Part shown: positions 17,188 to 25,258 of the stretch, piece after piece
Layout: each line of letters begins with the position of its first letter
Position numbering within the stretch: the stretch's first letter is position 1
Assembly: GCF_900166635.1 (NCBI RefSeq)
Contig: NZ_LT800497.1
Span: 265,419-329,418, forward strand
Source: Oceanobacillus timonensis
GTDB taxonomy: Bacteria; Bacillota; Bacilli; Bacillales; Amphibacillaceae
Length of the DNA stretch: 64,000 bases
Direction: 5' to 3'
Notes under the pieces: model-generated
Databases searched by the model: none
What the model was told of the DNA's origin: nothing
What the model saw: only the letters and a program-made list of their open reading frames with translations
Program-made: the position numbers and the translations under genes

Positions 17188-18480
17188 ATGAAGCAAGAAG
17201 TGTTGGCAGAACAGTTAGTTGATTGGCGCAGAGATTTTCATCAATATCCTGAAACAGGATTCCTGGAAATCCGGACTGCTTCCAAGGTTGCAGGAGTTCT
17301 GGAGAAATTGGGATATGAACTTTCACTGGGGAAAGAAGTAATGTCAGAAGCAGACTGTATGGGAAAACCGGAAGAACAGGAAACGAAGCAACACGTGAAA
17401 TGGGCCTTGGAAAATGGTGCTGATAAGAAATATGTAGAGTATTTTGCAGAAGGGTATACAGGTATTGTGGCAACACTGGAAACTGCGCAGCCAGGTCCAA
17501 CTATTGCGTATCGGTTTGATATGGATGCACTGCCAATCCATGAATCCGAAGAAGCAGACCATGTTCCGAATCAACTTGAGTTTCGCTCAGGTGTCGCGAA
17601 TACGATGCATGCTTGCGGTCATGATTCGCATACGGCAATTGGTTTGGGATTGGCAACACAGATTGCAGAAAATCAAGATAAGCTTCGTGGAACAATTAAG
17701 CTTATTTTTCAGCCCGCTGAAGAAGGTACTCGCGGCGCAAAATCAATGGCCGAAGCGGGCGTAGTCGATCAGGTGGACTACTTTATTGCTTCCCATATTG
17801 GAACTGGCGTGCCGCATCGGCATTTTGTAGCGGCAAACAACGGTTTTCTGGCTACTTCTAAGCTGAATATTACCTTTCAAGGGGTAGCGTCACATGCTGG
17901 TGCTGAACCTCAGGAAGGGAAAAACGCCTTACTCGCAGCAGCTTCTGCCGCTTTGAATATGCACGCTATTGCTCGTCATTCGAACGGGTCTTCGCGAGTT
18001 AATGTCGGTGAGTTGCATGCAGGAACGGGGAGGAATATTATTCCTGATCAGGCAGTATTAATCGCGGAAACAAGGGGAGAGACTTCAGAAATAAACCAGT
18101 ACGTGAAAGAACAGGTACAATCGATTGTAGATGGTGCTGCAAAAATGTATCAACTTGATTATCAATTGGAAGTCGCTGGTGAAGCATTGAATTGTGATTG
18201 CTCCTTAGACTTGGCAGAGATTTTAAAACAATGTGCCACGTCGCACCCTGAAATGGATCAGGCATTGCTGGAAAGCAATGATAGCGCTGGATCAGAGGAT
18301 GCAACGTATTTTATGGAAAGAGTGCAGCGCAATGGCGGTTTGGCAACTTACTGTATCTTTGGAACCGAATTAGCAGCAGGTCATCATAATGAAAAATTTG
18401 ATATTCATGAGGATACGTTATTGCCTGCGGTGGAGATACTGTATCAAGCAGTTGAAAAGCTTGGGGCGAAGGAAAGATAG
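17188..18480 (+). CDS. M20-family amidohydrolase, AbgA-like
   Basis: About 430 residues of the M20 family, resembling the A subunit of aminobenzoyl-glutamate hydrolase. Visible are RRDFHQYPETGFLE, the metal motifs RFDMDALPI and MHACGHDSHTAIGLG, FQPAEEGTRGAKSM and the C-terminal AAGHHNEKFDIHE. It carries an insert around residues 45-90 that most simple M20 amidohydrolases lack. The ATG at 17188 is preferred since AAGGAG is 11 bp upstream; an in-frame ATG at 17179 sits only 2 bp from that site. With the AbgB-like protein it probably forms a two-subunit hydrolase. Last gene of the unit. Confidence 0.85.
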   Translation: MKQEVLAEQLVDWRRDFHQYPETGFLEIRTASKVAGVLEKLGYELSLGKEVMSEADCMGKPEEQETKQHVKWALENGADKKYVEYFAEGYTGIVATLETAQPGPTIAYRFDMDALPIHESEEADHVPNQLEFRSGVANTMHACGHDSHTAIGLGLATQIAENQDKLRGTIKLIFQPAEEGTRGAKSMAEAGVVDQVDYFIASHIGTGVPHRHFVAANNGFLATSKLNITFQGVASHAGAEPQEGKNALLAAASAALNMHAIARHSNGSSRVNVGELHAGTGRNIIPDQAVLIAETRGETSEINQYVKEQVQSIVDGAAKMYQLDYQLEVAGEALNCDCSLDLAEILKQCATSHPEMDQALLESNDSAGSEDATYFMERVQRNGGLATYCIFGTELAAGHHNEKFDIHEDTLLPAVEILYQAVEKLGAKER

Positions 18481-18487
18481 TAAGAAA

Positions 18488-18540
18488 AAGAAGTAGAAAA
18501 GGCGAACCATTGCGATGTTTAGCCTTTTCTGCTTCTTTTA
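18488..18540 (+). terminator. terminator of the abg-type locus
   Basis: AAGTAGAAAAGGC pairs with GCCTTTTCTGCTT around a 20-base loop, with CTTTTA behind it. Confidence 0.8.
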
Positions 18541-18721
18541 GCTTGGAAGGTCAAAGAGTAGGAATATTACGTTGAAACGGGAAGAGAATATGAATTTGTT
18601 CCATGACATTTTACTAAACAATTTTAGTTTAATGAAAGGGACATTGAATCATAAATAATTCATGGCTATAACAATGAATAAGACCTAATCTTATGGAAGA
18701 GAAACAGAATTTATTATCATT

Positions 18722-19918
18722 TTATCTTATAAGCGATGAAATCTCCGCAACATCAGCCAATTCAAAATCCTGCTTTTCCTGCAAGTACTGATTAAAAAAG
18801 CTTTCTTCTATTCCTGTTAATTGATAAAAGAAGCCAAGTTCAGCCCTCCAATCGACATCTATCATATGCCGTATATCAATGATACTTTCCTTCACAGCAT
18901 AAACGATAATAGATTTGATTTTCTGTGGTTTTTGAATAGGTAAGGTATCGTCAAGAGGTTCTTGTTTTTGATATCCTTTTCGATGAAGCGCAGCATAAAA
19001 GTTGCGATGTTTTTTAGAATCCAGAATACCTAATTTCAATGCCTGATATCCTAAAACCTGAATAGATACAAACCACTTTTTCTTTAAATCTATATAAGCA
19101 TCTGGATTAGTTGGTCTTGCAATGGACTGAAACTCTTCTTGCAGGACATGTTCAGGAAGTAGAAAGGCACCTGCAAATTGATTGGCTTCATTCTCGAGAG
19201 CTCTATACTCTTTGCGATCTAAGTTCGTAAATTCTACGCGATAATGGAGTAATAAATGACCGAGTTCATGAGCAATATCAAAATTCCGACGAACGGCAGA
19301 GCGTTTTAAGTTTCCCAAGATAATAAAAGGTCTATCCTGCTCCGTCCATAAGCTATAAGCATCTATTTCCTCGCCAATAGCTCTTTCAAAAATAAAAACA
19401 CCACTTTTTTCAACTAGAAACATCAGATTATGGTTCGTCATCTCATTAAGACCCAGCTCTTTACGTGCTAACTTAGCTATTGCATTTATTTTTTCTTGTC
19501 TACTATCTGTTGCAGAATTTAAATAATGAATGACTCGGTTTCTTAGCTGAATAATTCTCTGAGTTGGATAAGAAATCTTATTGGATAAATAATCTACAAA
19601 CCGATCGAGAAATTCCATTTGTTTTGCCTCTGCTTGTGTTTTAGACGTCCGGTTCATTTCTTTTGATCGATAAGCAATATTCATTATGTTAATATTCATC
19701 TGGTTATTCGCATTTTGGAGTACATCCTTTTTATAAAAATATTTGCTTTTTACATGAAATATACTCTTTAAATCATTAACTATCTGCATTTTTGGTGATG
19801 TATAATTATTTTCATATTGCCAAACTGCTTGCTCCGTTATTCCCAACATATCAGAGAGCTGTTTACGTGAATATCCATGCATCATCCGTAAATTAGTTAG
19901 ATTTTCACCTTGAAACAT
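18722..19918 (-). CDS. XRE-type HTH fused to ImmA/IrrE metallopeptidase (antitoxin/repressor-like)
   Basis: 398 residues. Residues 6-60 form an XRE helix-turn-helix (LRMMHGYSRKQLSDMLGITEQ). After a basic linker, an ImmA/IrrE (COG2856) zinc peptidase domain follows, with HELGH at 217-221 and the third ligand in ENEANQFAGAFLLP near 246. The C-terminal 100 residues are variable. Such fusions act as repressors that are cleaved, or cleave, in response to a signal. They are commonly paired with a small partner gene in toxin-antitoxin or phage-immunity settings. Here the partner gene starts 24 bp upstream on the same strand. Expression therefore comes from the 20.7 kb promoter region. Confidence 0.85.
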   Translation of the reverse strand: MFQGENLTNLRMMHGYSRKQLSDMLGITEQAVWQYENNYTSPKMQIVNDLKSIFHVKSKYFYKKDVLQNANNQMNINIMNIAYRSKEMNRTSKTQAEAKQMEFLDRFVDYLSNKISYPTQRIIQLRNRVIHYLNSATDSRQEKINAIAKLARKELGLNEMTNHNLMFLVEKSGVFIFERAIGEEIDAYSLWTEQDRPFIILGNLKRSAVRRNFDIAHELGHLLLHYRVEFTNLDRKEYRALENEANQFAGAFLLPEHVLQEEFQSIARPTNPDAYIDLKKKWFVSIQVLGYQALKLGILDSKKHRNFYAALHRKGYQKQEPLDDTLPIQKPQKIKSIIVYAVKESIIDIRHMIDVDWRAELGFFYQLTGIEESFFNQYLQEKQDFELADVAEISSLIR

Positions 19919-19942
19919 GCGTTGCCCTCCTTGTCGTAAAAA

Positions 19943-20686
19943 CTATTCTTGATCTTCTTCTAATATGCCAATGTCAAATGCTGCAGGGTCAATTATATCA
20001 TCATCTTGTTCTGGAGCAATGATATCCCTTTCTTCATCGGTTAATTCAGAACCTGAAATATATTCAGAAAGGTCTTCAATCATATACGCTTTATTATCAT
20101 CAGGATTTGGAAGATAATGCGTGATATCAGATATTTGATAAGCTTCATCTATTTTATAGGTAAGAATATGAAATTCATTATAAGTTGTTTGCAGATTTGT
20201 CAGTTCCTCTTTTGCTTGCCTGTCAGTCATAAATAAAGAAAGTTGCTCGCTCATTTCATTTGGATGATTCACATTCTTAGATGTATGTGTGAAATCAAGG
20301 TGTTTATTTATTTTTGAAAGTTCATGGAGATAAGTTCTTTTCGCTTTTTTATGGTTAGTGTTTCCGGGAAGTACCGCTTGTGAAAAACAATCTTTATTGA
20401 AGTAGGCTGCATTTTTAATTAAAAAAAGTTTTTTGGTATCACAATGAACGAATTGTAAATAATCCAATGTCAAACCAGCTTTAGCACGCCTATATGTTAA
20501 ATGAAGTCTGTCACTATTTTCGGCAAGCTTACTTTCGATAAAGTTTCCCTTTGTCCAAGCAAAGGCAGAGCTGATTTCCATGTGTTGATGACGTTCTTTA
20601 CGATGGTCTACATAATCCCGGTAACCTTCTACAATAGCTTCTACGATACATTTACTGTCATTTGGGTCAAATTTATATTGCTCCAT
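19943..20686 (-). CDS. protein of unknown function paired with the XRE-ImmA protein
   Basis: 247 residues with no membrane segment. The N-terminal half is basic and contains aromatic-rich segments (YRRAKAGLTLDYLQFVHC, KTH-type turns); the last 45 residues are strongly acidic (EQDDDIIDPAAFDIG). I think it is of the DUF5986-like type that NCBI annotation often finds beside Spr1629-like XRE-ImmA proteins, but I cannot check this. The acidic tail and the tight spacing (24 bp) to the XRE-ImmA gene suggest a functional pair, in which this product is the toxin or the regulated target. The start codon has GAGGTGAT just upstream. Confidence 0.6.
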   Translation of the reverse strand: MEQYKFDPNDSKCIVEAIVEGYRDYVDHRKERHQHMEISSAFAWTKGNFIESKLAENSDRLHLTYRRAKAGLTLDYLQFVHCDTKKLFLIKNAAYFNKDCFSQAVLPGNTNHKKAKRTYLHELSKINKHLDFTHTSKNVNHPNEMSEQLSLFMTDRQAKEELTNLQTTYNEFHILTYKIDEAYQISDITHYLPNPDDNKAYMIEDLSEYISGSELTDEERDIIAPEQDDDIIDPAAFDIGILEEDQE

Positions 20687-20727
20687 GTAATCACCTCGTA
20701 AGATATGATTTTAAATAAACATCTAAC

Positions 20728-20741
20728 TCTATCATAATAGA
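20728..20741 (-). promoter_or_regulatory. small inverted repeat ahead of the XRE-ImmA pair (possible operator)
   Basis: TCTAT-CATA-ATAGA lies 42 bp before the start codon at 20686, near a TATGAT-like -10 on the minus strand. XRE repressors usually bind such short palindromes, so autoregulation is plausible. The remainder of the 321-bp divergent gap (20687-21007) is AT-rich; besides this I see only CCAAAT (20933) matched by ATTTGG (20951), of unknown meaning. Confidence 0.35.
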
Positions 20742-21007
20742 ATGATTGTATTAAATCCATGAAAAATATAATATTTTTTAAAGTAAATGTGAAAATAATT
20801 GTTTATTTTAAAGATGCGATGATGATTTGATTATAAAAATACCGTTTTATTTTCTCTGTGAATATATGTATTTTCATTTTCATACAATTACTGATAACCG
20901 CTGCAGCCTTCCCCTATTTGTATTTTCCACCCAAATCATCTAAAATTAAAATTTGGATTCCATATTCTTTAAAAGCAAAACGATGGAAATAAAAGGAGTA
21001 ATTATAG

Positions 21008-21772
21008 ATGAGTCATTTAAAAAATAAAGGCTATGCGCGGTATGATTTAATGCAGCAATTAGACTATGAAGGAATCGAAGCAGATTACCAAGCTTTATTA
21101 GATTATTTTGAGGATCTTCCTGTCGATGAATATGCAAAAGGATTAAATCGTTATAGAAGATATTCTCGTGCCCTTGTGCTGCCGACATCTGGCCAGATTG
21201 AATGGCTTCCGACACTAACGAAAAACGGAGAAGAATATTCCGCGTACTTCCAGGGAAAATTTAATCCGGAGTATACGGGCTCATATCGAGAGTTTCCTTA
21301 TATAGATAAAGAAATACAAGCAAATAAACTGTTAGAAAAAATTATTCTGTTTGATTACCATGAAACATTCTGGAAAGAAGAAGACCGCATTATGCCGATA
21401 CATGTTGGCGTGCATTTTGTGAAATTGTATGTAGAGAATGATTCAGATAAAGCTGTTTCTTCTCCAAACTGTTTTCACCAGGATGGGGAGCCGTTTACTT
21501 TTGCCCATTTAATCAAACGGGAAAATGTCCAAGGCGGTACAAATGCGATTGGTGTTCCGAAAGCAGCAGGAGAAACGTTTGATACAGTTAATCAGGATGA
21601 TGTGATAGAAGTATTTGAGATTACAAAACCTCTGGAGTCCTACGGCGTGGAGGATTCGGCCGTTTCGCACTATGTCAGTCCGATTGAAAAAGGAGATGCA
21701 GAAGAAGCAGGTGTACGTTCTGTTATCTTAATTGATTATCAGCAGACGGTTGTAGCTGATGTAGACGATTAA
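21008..21772 (+). CDS. 2-oxoglutarate/Fe(II) dioxygenase, amino-acid-hydroxylase type (DUF2257)
   Basis: 254 residues of the 2OG-Fe_Oxy_2 family, which includes the L-isoleucine 4-hydroxylase (IDO) of Bacillus thuringiensis. The iron-binding set is visible: His157 and Asp159 in CFHQDGEP, and His221 in VSHYVSP. Arg236 in AGVRSV fits the 2-oxoglutarate site. NVQGGTNAIG after the first motif is also a family trait. It probably hydroxylates a free aliphatic amino acid, using O2 and 2-oxoglutarate; the real substrate is unknown. It is a lone gene with its own terminator and divergent from the XRE-ImmA pair. Confidence 0.8.
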   Translation: MSHLKNKGYARYDLMQQLDYEGIEADYQALLDYFEDLPVDEYAKGLNRYRRYSRALVLPTSGQIEWLPTLTKNGEEYSAYFQGKFNPEYTGSYREFPYIDKEIQANKLLEKIILFDYHETFWKEEDRIMPIHVGVHFVKLYVENDSDKAVSSPNCFHQDGEPFTFAHLIKRENVQGGTNAIGVPKAAGETFDTVNQDDVIEVFEITKPLESYGVEDSAVSHYVSPIEKGDAEEAGVRSVILIDYQQTVVADVDD

Positions 21773-21792
21773 TAAAATATATTCCATATTTG

Positions 21793-21845
21793 AAAAACGT
21801 CATGCGAGGGCAGGGGTGTCTGCCTTACATGACGTTTTTTATATA
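21793..21845 (+). terminator. terminator of the dioxygenase gene
   Basis: AAAAACGTCATG pairs with CATGACGTTTTT; an inner GGGCAG/CTGCC helix extends the stem. T-run at the 3' end. Confidence 0.85.
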
Positions 21846-21946
21846 GTCCTTGTTATTTGAATAGGAGCATCTATAATATTTTTAAACTTTTAAAGCACCT
21901 GAAGAGTAGGAATAAGAAAAACATAACAAGCGAATAATCTACCTAC

Positions 21947-22963
21947 TTATTTTTCTAGTTCCTTTTGCAAAAATGCCAGAACGGAATCTGGTAATGGAAT
22001 GCCTTCTTGTTCTCTTTTTTGTGCAGTGTATGTCTCTATTTCACCAGGAACATAAACTCTATCCGTGTTTGAGGAAGGAGCAGTTCTTCTTAGCTCCTCA
22101 ATCATTTGGTCCAGACGGGAAGTAAAGATATCAGCAGACACAAATTTTGCCGGATCAATTGCCATAAAGAAATGTCCTAACTCCCTGTTTTTATCATATT
22201 CCCCATACATTTTAGAAACATGAGGTCCAAAAGCTGCGCCAGTCAGCATAGCAGTGAAGATTTCCACAACCATTGCCAGCCCATATCCCTTTGGACCGCC
22301 AAAAGGAGATAATGCAACAACTTTACTTGGATCATGGGTAGCTTCTCCGTCGTTGTCGACTCCCCAACCATGAGGAATATCCTCTCCTTTTTCTTTTGCA
22401 TTTAAAATTTTTCCTAAAGCGACGGTACTCGTAGCAAAATCTAATATCACAGGTTCCTCCTTATTTGCCGGGAAACCAAACGCCATTGGATTTGTACCGA
22501 AAAAGGGTTCTGCTCCGCCAAAGGGAACAACTACTTTATCTGTATGCGTCATAGCTATACCGATTAAATTATTTTGTGCTGCCTGTTCAACAAAATAGGA
22601 AAGTGCACCGCAATGACTGCTGTTTTTAACTGCTACCGCACCTGTTCCAGCTTCTTTTGCTTGTTTTATTGCTAGGTCCATTGCTGTTTTTGAGATATAG
22701 TGACCAAATCCATTATCCCCATCTAAGATACTGGTAGACGGGGATGTTTTTGTTGCTTGCAATTGAGCAGCTGGATTAATTCCGCCGGATTGAATGCGTT
22801 TAATATAATGTTCAACACGTAAAACACCATGAGAATCGACACCTCTTAAATTTGCGTGAACTAATACATCGGCAATTGCCTCAGCCGCTTCCTCTGTTAC
22901 CCCATGCTTTAAAAATATTTGCTTCGTTGTATGTTGCAGTTCTTTACTTGAAATCATAAACAT
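21947..22963 (-). CDS. Ldh-family (YjmC-like) NAD(P)-dependent oxidoreductase
   Basis: 338 residues of the type-2 malate/L-lactate dehydrogenase (Ldh/YlbC/DlgD) family: HANLRGVDSHGVLRVEHY near 50-65 carries the catalytic His, NSSHCGALSYFVEQAA and FGTNPMAFGFP follow, then SPFGGPKGYGLA. Members reduce or oxidise 2-oxo acids or sugar acids. In B. subtilis, yjmC of this family lies in the hexuronate locus together with yjmD, uxuA and the uxuB-like gene, all of which also occur here on the opposite side of the regulator. It is transcribed divergently from the GntR gene, so the two share one control region. The substrate is likely a hexonate or keto-hexonate, by context. Confidence 0.8.
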   Translation of the reverse strand: MFMISSKELQHTTKQIFLKHGVTEEAAEAIADVLVHANLRGVDSHGVLRVEHYIKRIQSGGINPAAQLQATKTSPSTSILDGDNGFGHYISKTAMDLAIKQAKEAGTGAVAVKNSSHCGALSYFVEQAAQNNLIGIAMTHTDKVVVPFGGAEPFFGTNPMAFGFPANKEEPVILDFATSTVALGKILNAKEKGEDIPHGWGVDNDGEATHDPSKVVALSPFGGPKGYGLAMVVEIFTAMLTGAAFGPHVSKMYGEYDKNRELGHFFMAIDPAKFVSADIFTSRLDQMIEELRRTAPSSNTDRVYVPGEIETYTAQKREQEGIPLPDSVLAFLQKELEK

Positions 22964-22978
22964 TTCTCCCTTCTTTTC

Positions 22979-23019
22979 TGCAAACGCTTAAATTTATACT
23001 AGCATACTTGTATGGTAGT
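22979..23019. promoter_or_regulatory. cre-like site and GntR operator candidate between divergent genes
   Basis: TGCAAACGCTTAAA (22979-22992) resembles a CcpA site, differing at one base of the strong positions. ACTAGCATA (22998-23006) and TATGGTAGT (23011-23019) form an inverted repeat with 8 of 9 bases paired around CTTG. Such a site is what FadR-type GntR regulators usually bind, and the gene immediately to the right codes for one. Confidence 0.5.
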
Positions 23020-23053
23020 GTGGTAGAATAAATTTCAGAAAGGAGCTAAAAAA

Positions 23054-23728
23054 ATGTTAAATCGAACTCCGTTTAAACATTCCACGAGAGATTTTGTTTA
23101 TGAATCATTAAGAGAATCTATTATAGATTTAGATTTGCCGCCGGGTACAGCGATTTCTGAAAAAGAAATTTCTGAAGAGCTGGAGGTTAGCCGTACACCA
23201 GTTAGAGAAGCTTTCTTGAGGCTAAAAGAAGATGAGCTTCTGACCGTGCTTCCACAAAGGGGATCATTTGTGGCATTGATTGATTTAGACCATGTGGAAG
23301 AAGCCCGCTTTTTACGAGAACAGGCAGAAGCCGGAATTATTCGGTTAGCATGTGAAAAGTTCTCTGATGAACATCTGCATAAATTAGAAACAAATTTAGC
23401 AGAACAGAAGAAAGCTAGAGATAATGAGGATGAAAATACGCTATACGATTTAGATAAAGAATTTCATCGACTGTTTGCAGAAGGAACAGACAAGTATCGT
23501 GTATGGACAACCATTCAAAAAATGGATACGCATTCTTTGCGGCTCAGGAAATTAAGTATCGAATTAAAACTAAATTGGAAAAAATTAGTTGAACAACATG
23601 AGGCAATGGTGGAAGCTATCAAGGAAAAGGATCCAGAAAAGGGAGAAGATCTGATTCGGGAACATCTGACCATGCTGATATATGATCAAAAAGCATTAAA
23701 AGATAGATATCCAAATTATTTCAGTTAA
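23054..23728 (+). CDS. GntR/FadR-family transcriptional regulator
   Basis: 224 residues: winged helix at 12-75 (ISEKEISEELEVSRTPVREAFLRL, then LLTVLPQRGSFVALID) and a C-terminal FCD effector domain (about 85-215) with the metal-ligand pattern DLDKEFHRLF and later EQHEAMVEAIKEKD and REHL. FCD regulators of this type respond to sugar acids (UxuR, ExuR and relatives) and usually repress. It leads the TRAP-transporter/catabolic operon and probably controls both it and the divergent Ldh-family gene. Confidence 0.9.
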   Translation: MLNRTPFKHSTRDFVYESLRESIIDLDLPPGTAISEKEISEELEVSRTPVREAFLRLKEDELLTVLPQRGSFVALIDLDHVEEARFLREQAEAGIIRLACEKFSDEHLHKLETNLAEQKKARDNEDENTLYDLDKEFHRLFAEGTDKYRVWTTIQKMDTHSLRLRKLSIELKLNWKKLVEQHEAMVEAIKEKDPEKGEDLIREHLTMLIYDQKALKDRYPNYFS

Positions 23729-23756
23729 CTAAAAAAATATAAAGGGGTTACACGTC

Positions 23757-24776
23757 ATGTTAAAGAGATTGTTTGTATTCAGCGTGCTTACTATCCTTAT
23801 TCTTAGCGGGTGCTCATCAACAAAGGAGAGTGCTGCTAAAGAAGATGATGTGACACATTGGAAGATGACACATATTTCCGATGAAAGTCATCTTTGGCAT
23901 CGCACAGCTGTTAAATTTGCCGATTTGGTAGAAGAAAAAACAGATGGAAAAGTAGTAATTGATATTTACCCAAATAGTCAATTGGGCAGTGAAGTAGATA
24001 ATATCAATTCCATCCGCTATGGGGCAACGGATGTAACTATCACAGGGGAGACATTAGAAGTGTGGACTCCTAACGCTATTATGTTAGCGATGCCATATGC
24101 GTTTGAAAGTCAAGAGCATATGCGCGATGTCATTGAAGGAGACATTGGAGAAAAAATTGAACAGGATATAAAAAAAGATGTTGGATTAACGCCGCTGTTT
24201 TATATGGAACGCGCTCCGAGAAATTTAACCTCTAATTATCCGATTTCCACACCGGAAGATTTACAAGGGTTCAGTATGCGTGTGCCGAATGTGCCGTTAT
24301 TTTTAGATTCCTGGTCATCAGCTGGAGCGCAACCGCAGGTTATCAGCTTGAGTGAGGTATTTACAGGGTTGCAGCAGAGCGTGATTGATGGACAGGAAAA
24401 TCCAAATGATTTAATCGAAAGTAATGGTTTTTACGAAGTTCAAAACTATTTAAATACTACAGAACATGTCCGTTCCTGGATTTATGTGGTGGTCGGTACA
24501 GAACAGATGGAAGCGCTGCCTGAAGATCAGCAGGAAGCTGTCAATGAAGCGGCGGCAGAAGCAGAAGCATATTCACAAGAATTATTTGAAGAAGAAATGG
24601 AAACAGTTCGTCAAAGTCTGGTCGATAATGGAATGGAAATCAACGAAGATGTTGATCAGGAAGCTTTCCGCGAGGCAATGCTGCCTGCATTGGAAGATTA
24701 TTTTGATGAAGAACAGCTTGAATTGTATCAGGAAATCTTAGATGCTGCTGATGATAACGGGGGTGAAGAAGAATGA
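23757..24776 (+). CDS. TRAP transporter solute-binding lipoprotein (DctP family)
   Basis: 339 residues. The signal peptide ends in the lipobox LILSGC (Cys19), so it is tethered to the outer face of the membrane. The mature part is a DctP-type binding protein: DESHLWHRTAVKFADLVEEKT, PNSQLGSEVDNINSIRYGATD and RVPNVPLFLDSW, with the binding-site Arg in SMRVPN near residue 178. That arginine pairs with the carboxylate of the ligand, so the ligand is an organic or sugar acid; the operon makes a hexonate most likely. Overlaps the next gene by 4 bp (ATGA). Confidence 0.93.
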   Translation: MLKRLFVFSVLTILILSGCSSTKESAAKEDDVTHWKMTHISDESHLWHRTAVKFADLVEEKTDGKVVIDIYPNSQLGSEVDNINSIRYGATDVTITGETLEVWTPNAIMLAMPYAFESQEHMRDVIEGDIGEKIEQDIKKDVGLTPLFYMERAPRNLTSNYPISTPEDLQGFSMRVPNVPLFLDSWSSAGAQPQVISLSEVFTGLQQSVIDGQENPNDLIESNGFYEVQNYLNTTEHVRSWIYVVVGTEQMEALPEDQQEAVNEAAAEAEAYSQELFEEEMETVRQSLVDNGMEINEDVDQEAFREAMLPALEDYFDEEQLELYQEILDAADDNGGEEE

Positions 24777-25258
24777 ATCTGATGAAAAAAGTTGACAAGA
24801 TTCTCGGGATGGTAACGATGTTGCTGTTTACAGCTTTATTGCTTGTCGTTATTATTCAGATTTTAAGTCGATATTTCCCGTATGATTTTATATGGACAGA
24901 AGAGCTTTCCCGTTATCTATTTGTATATTCGATTGTTACAGCGGCACCGCTGGCATTGAGGAAACAAGAGTTCATAAGAGTAGATTTACTTATTGAAAAG
25001 TTGCCAGAGCACACTAGGAAAGTATATGAAAGCGTTATTTCTGTTTTGATTTTTGTATTTTCCCTCGTGTTATTTATTTATGCAATCCAGTTTACCAATC
25101 TGGGAATTGATTTCTATGCTCCTACCTTAGGTTTTTCAATGGCTTACGCCTATGCGTCTGTCCCATTGCTAGCCATTTTGTTAATGATTTATTCGGTGGT
25201 GTCTATTATTGATCAATTTCGTAATGAACCACAGGAAGAGGAGGAGGAGCAGTTATGA
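24773..25258 (+). CDS. TRAP transporter small permease (DctQ family)
   Basis: 161 residues with four hydrophobic segments. The family motif FIWTEELSRYLFVYSIVTAAPLALR is present near residues 37-62. It supports the large permease in sodium-driven uptake. Overlaps both neighbours by 4 bp, so the three transporter genes are translationally coupled. Confidence 0.92.
   Translation: MNLMKKVDKILGMVTMLLFTALLLVVIIQILSRYFPYDFIWTEELSRYLFVYSIVTAAPLALRKQEFIRVDLLIEKLPEHTRKVYESVISVLIFVFSLVLFIYAIQFTNLGIDFYAPTLGFSMAYAYASVPLLAILLMIYSVVSIIDQFRNEPQEEEEEQL

Noticed and set aside
20933..20956. CCAAAT/ATTTGG inverted repeat before the dioxygenase gene as a CodY box
   Set aside because: It does not match the AATTTTCWGAAAATT consensus well enough.
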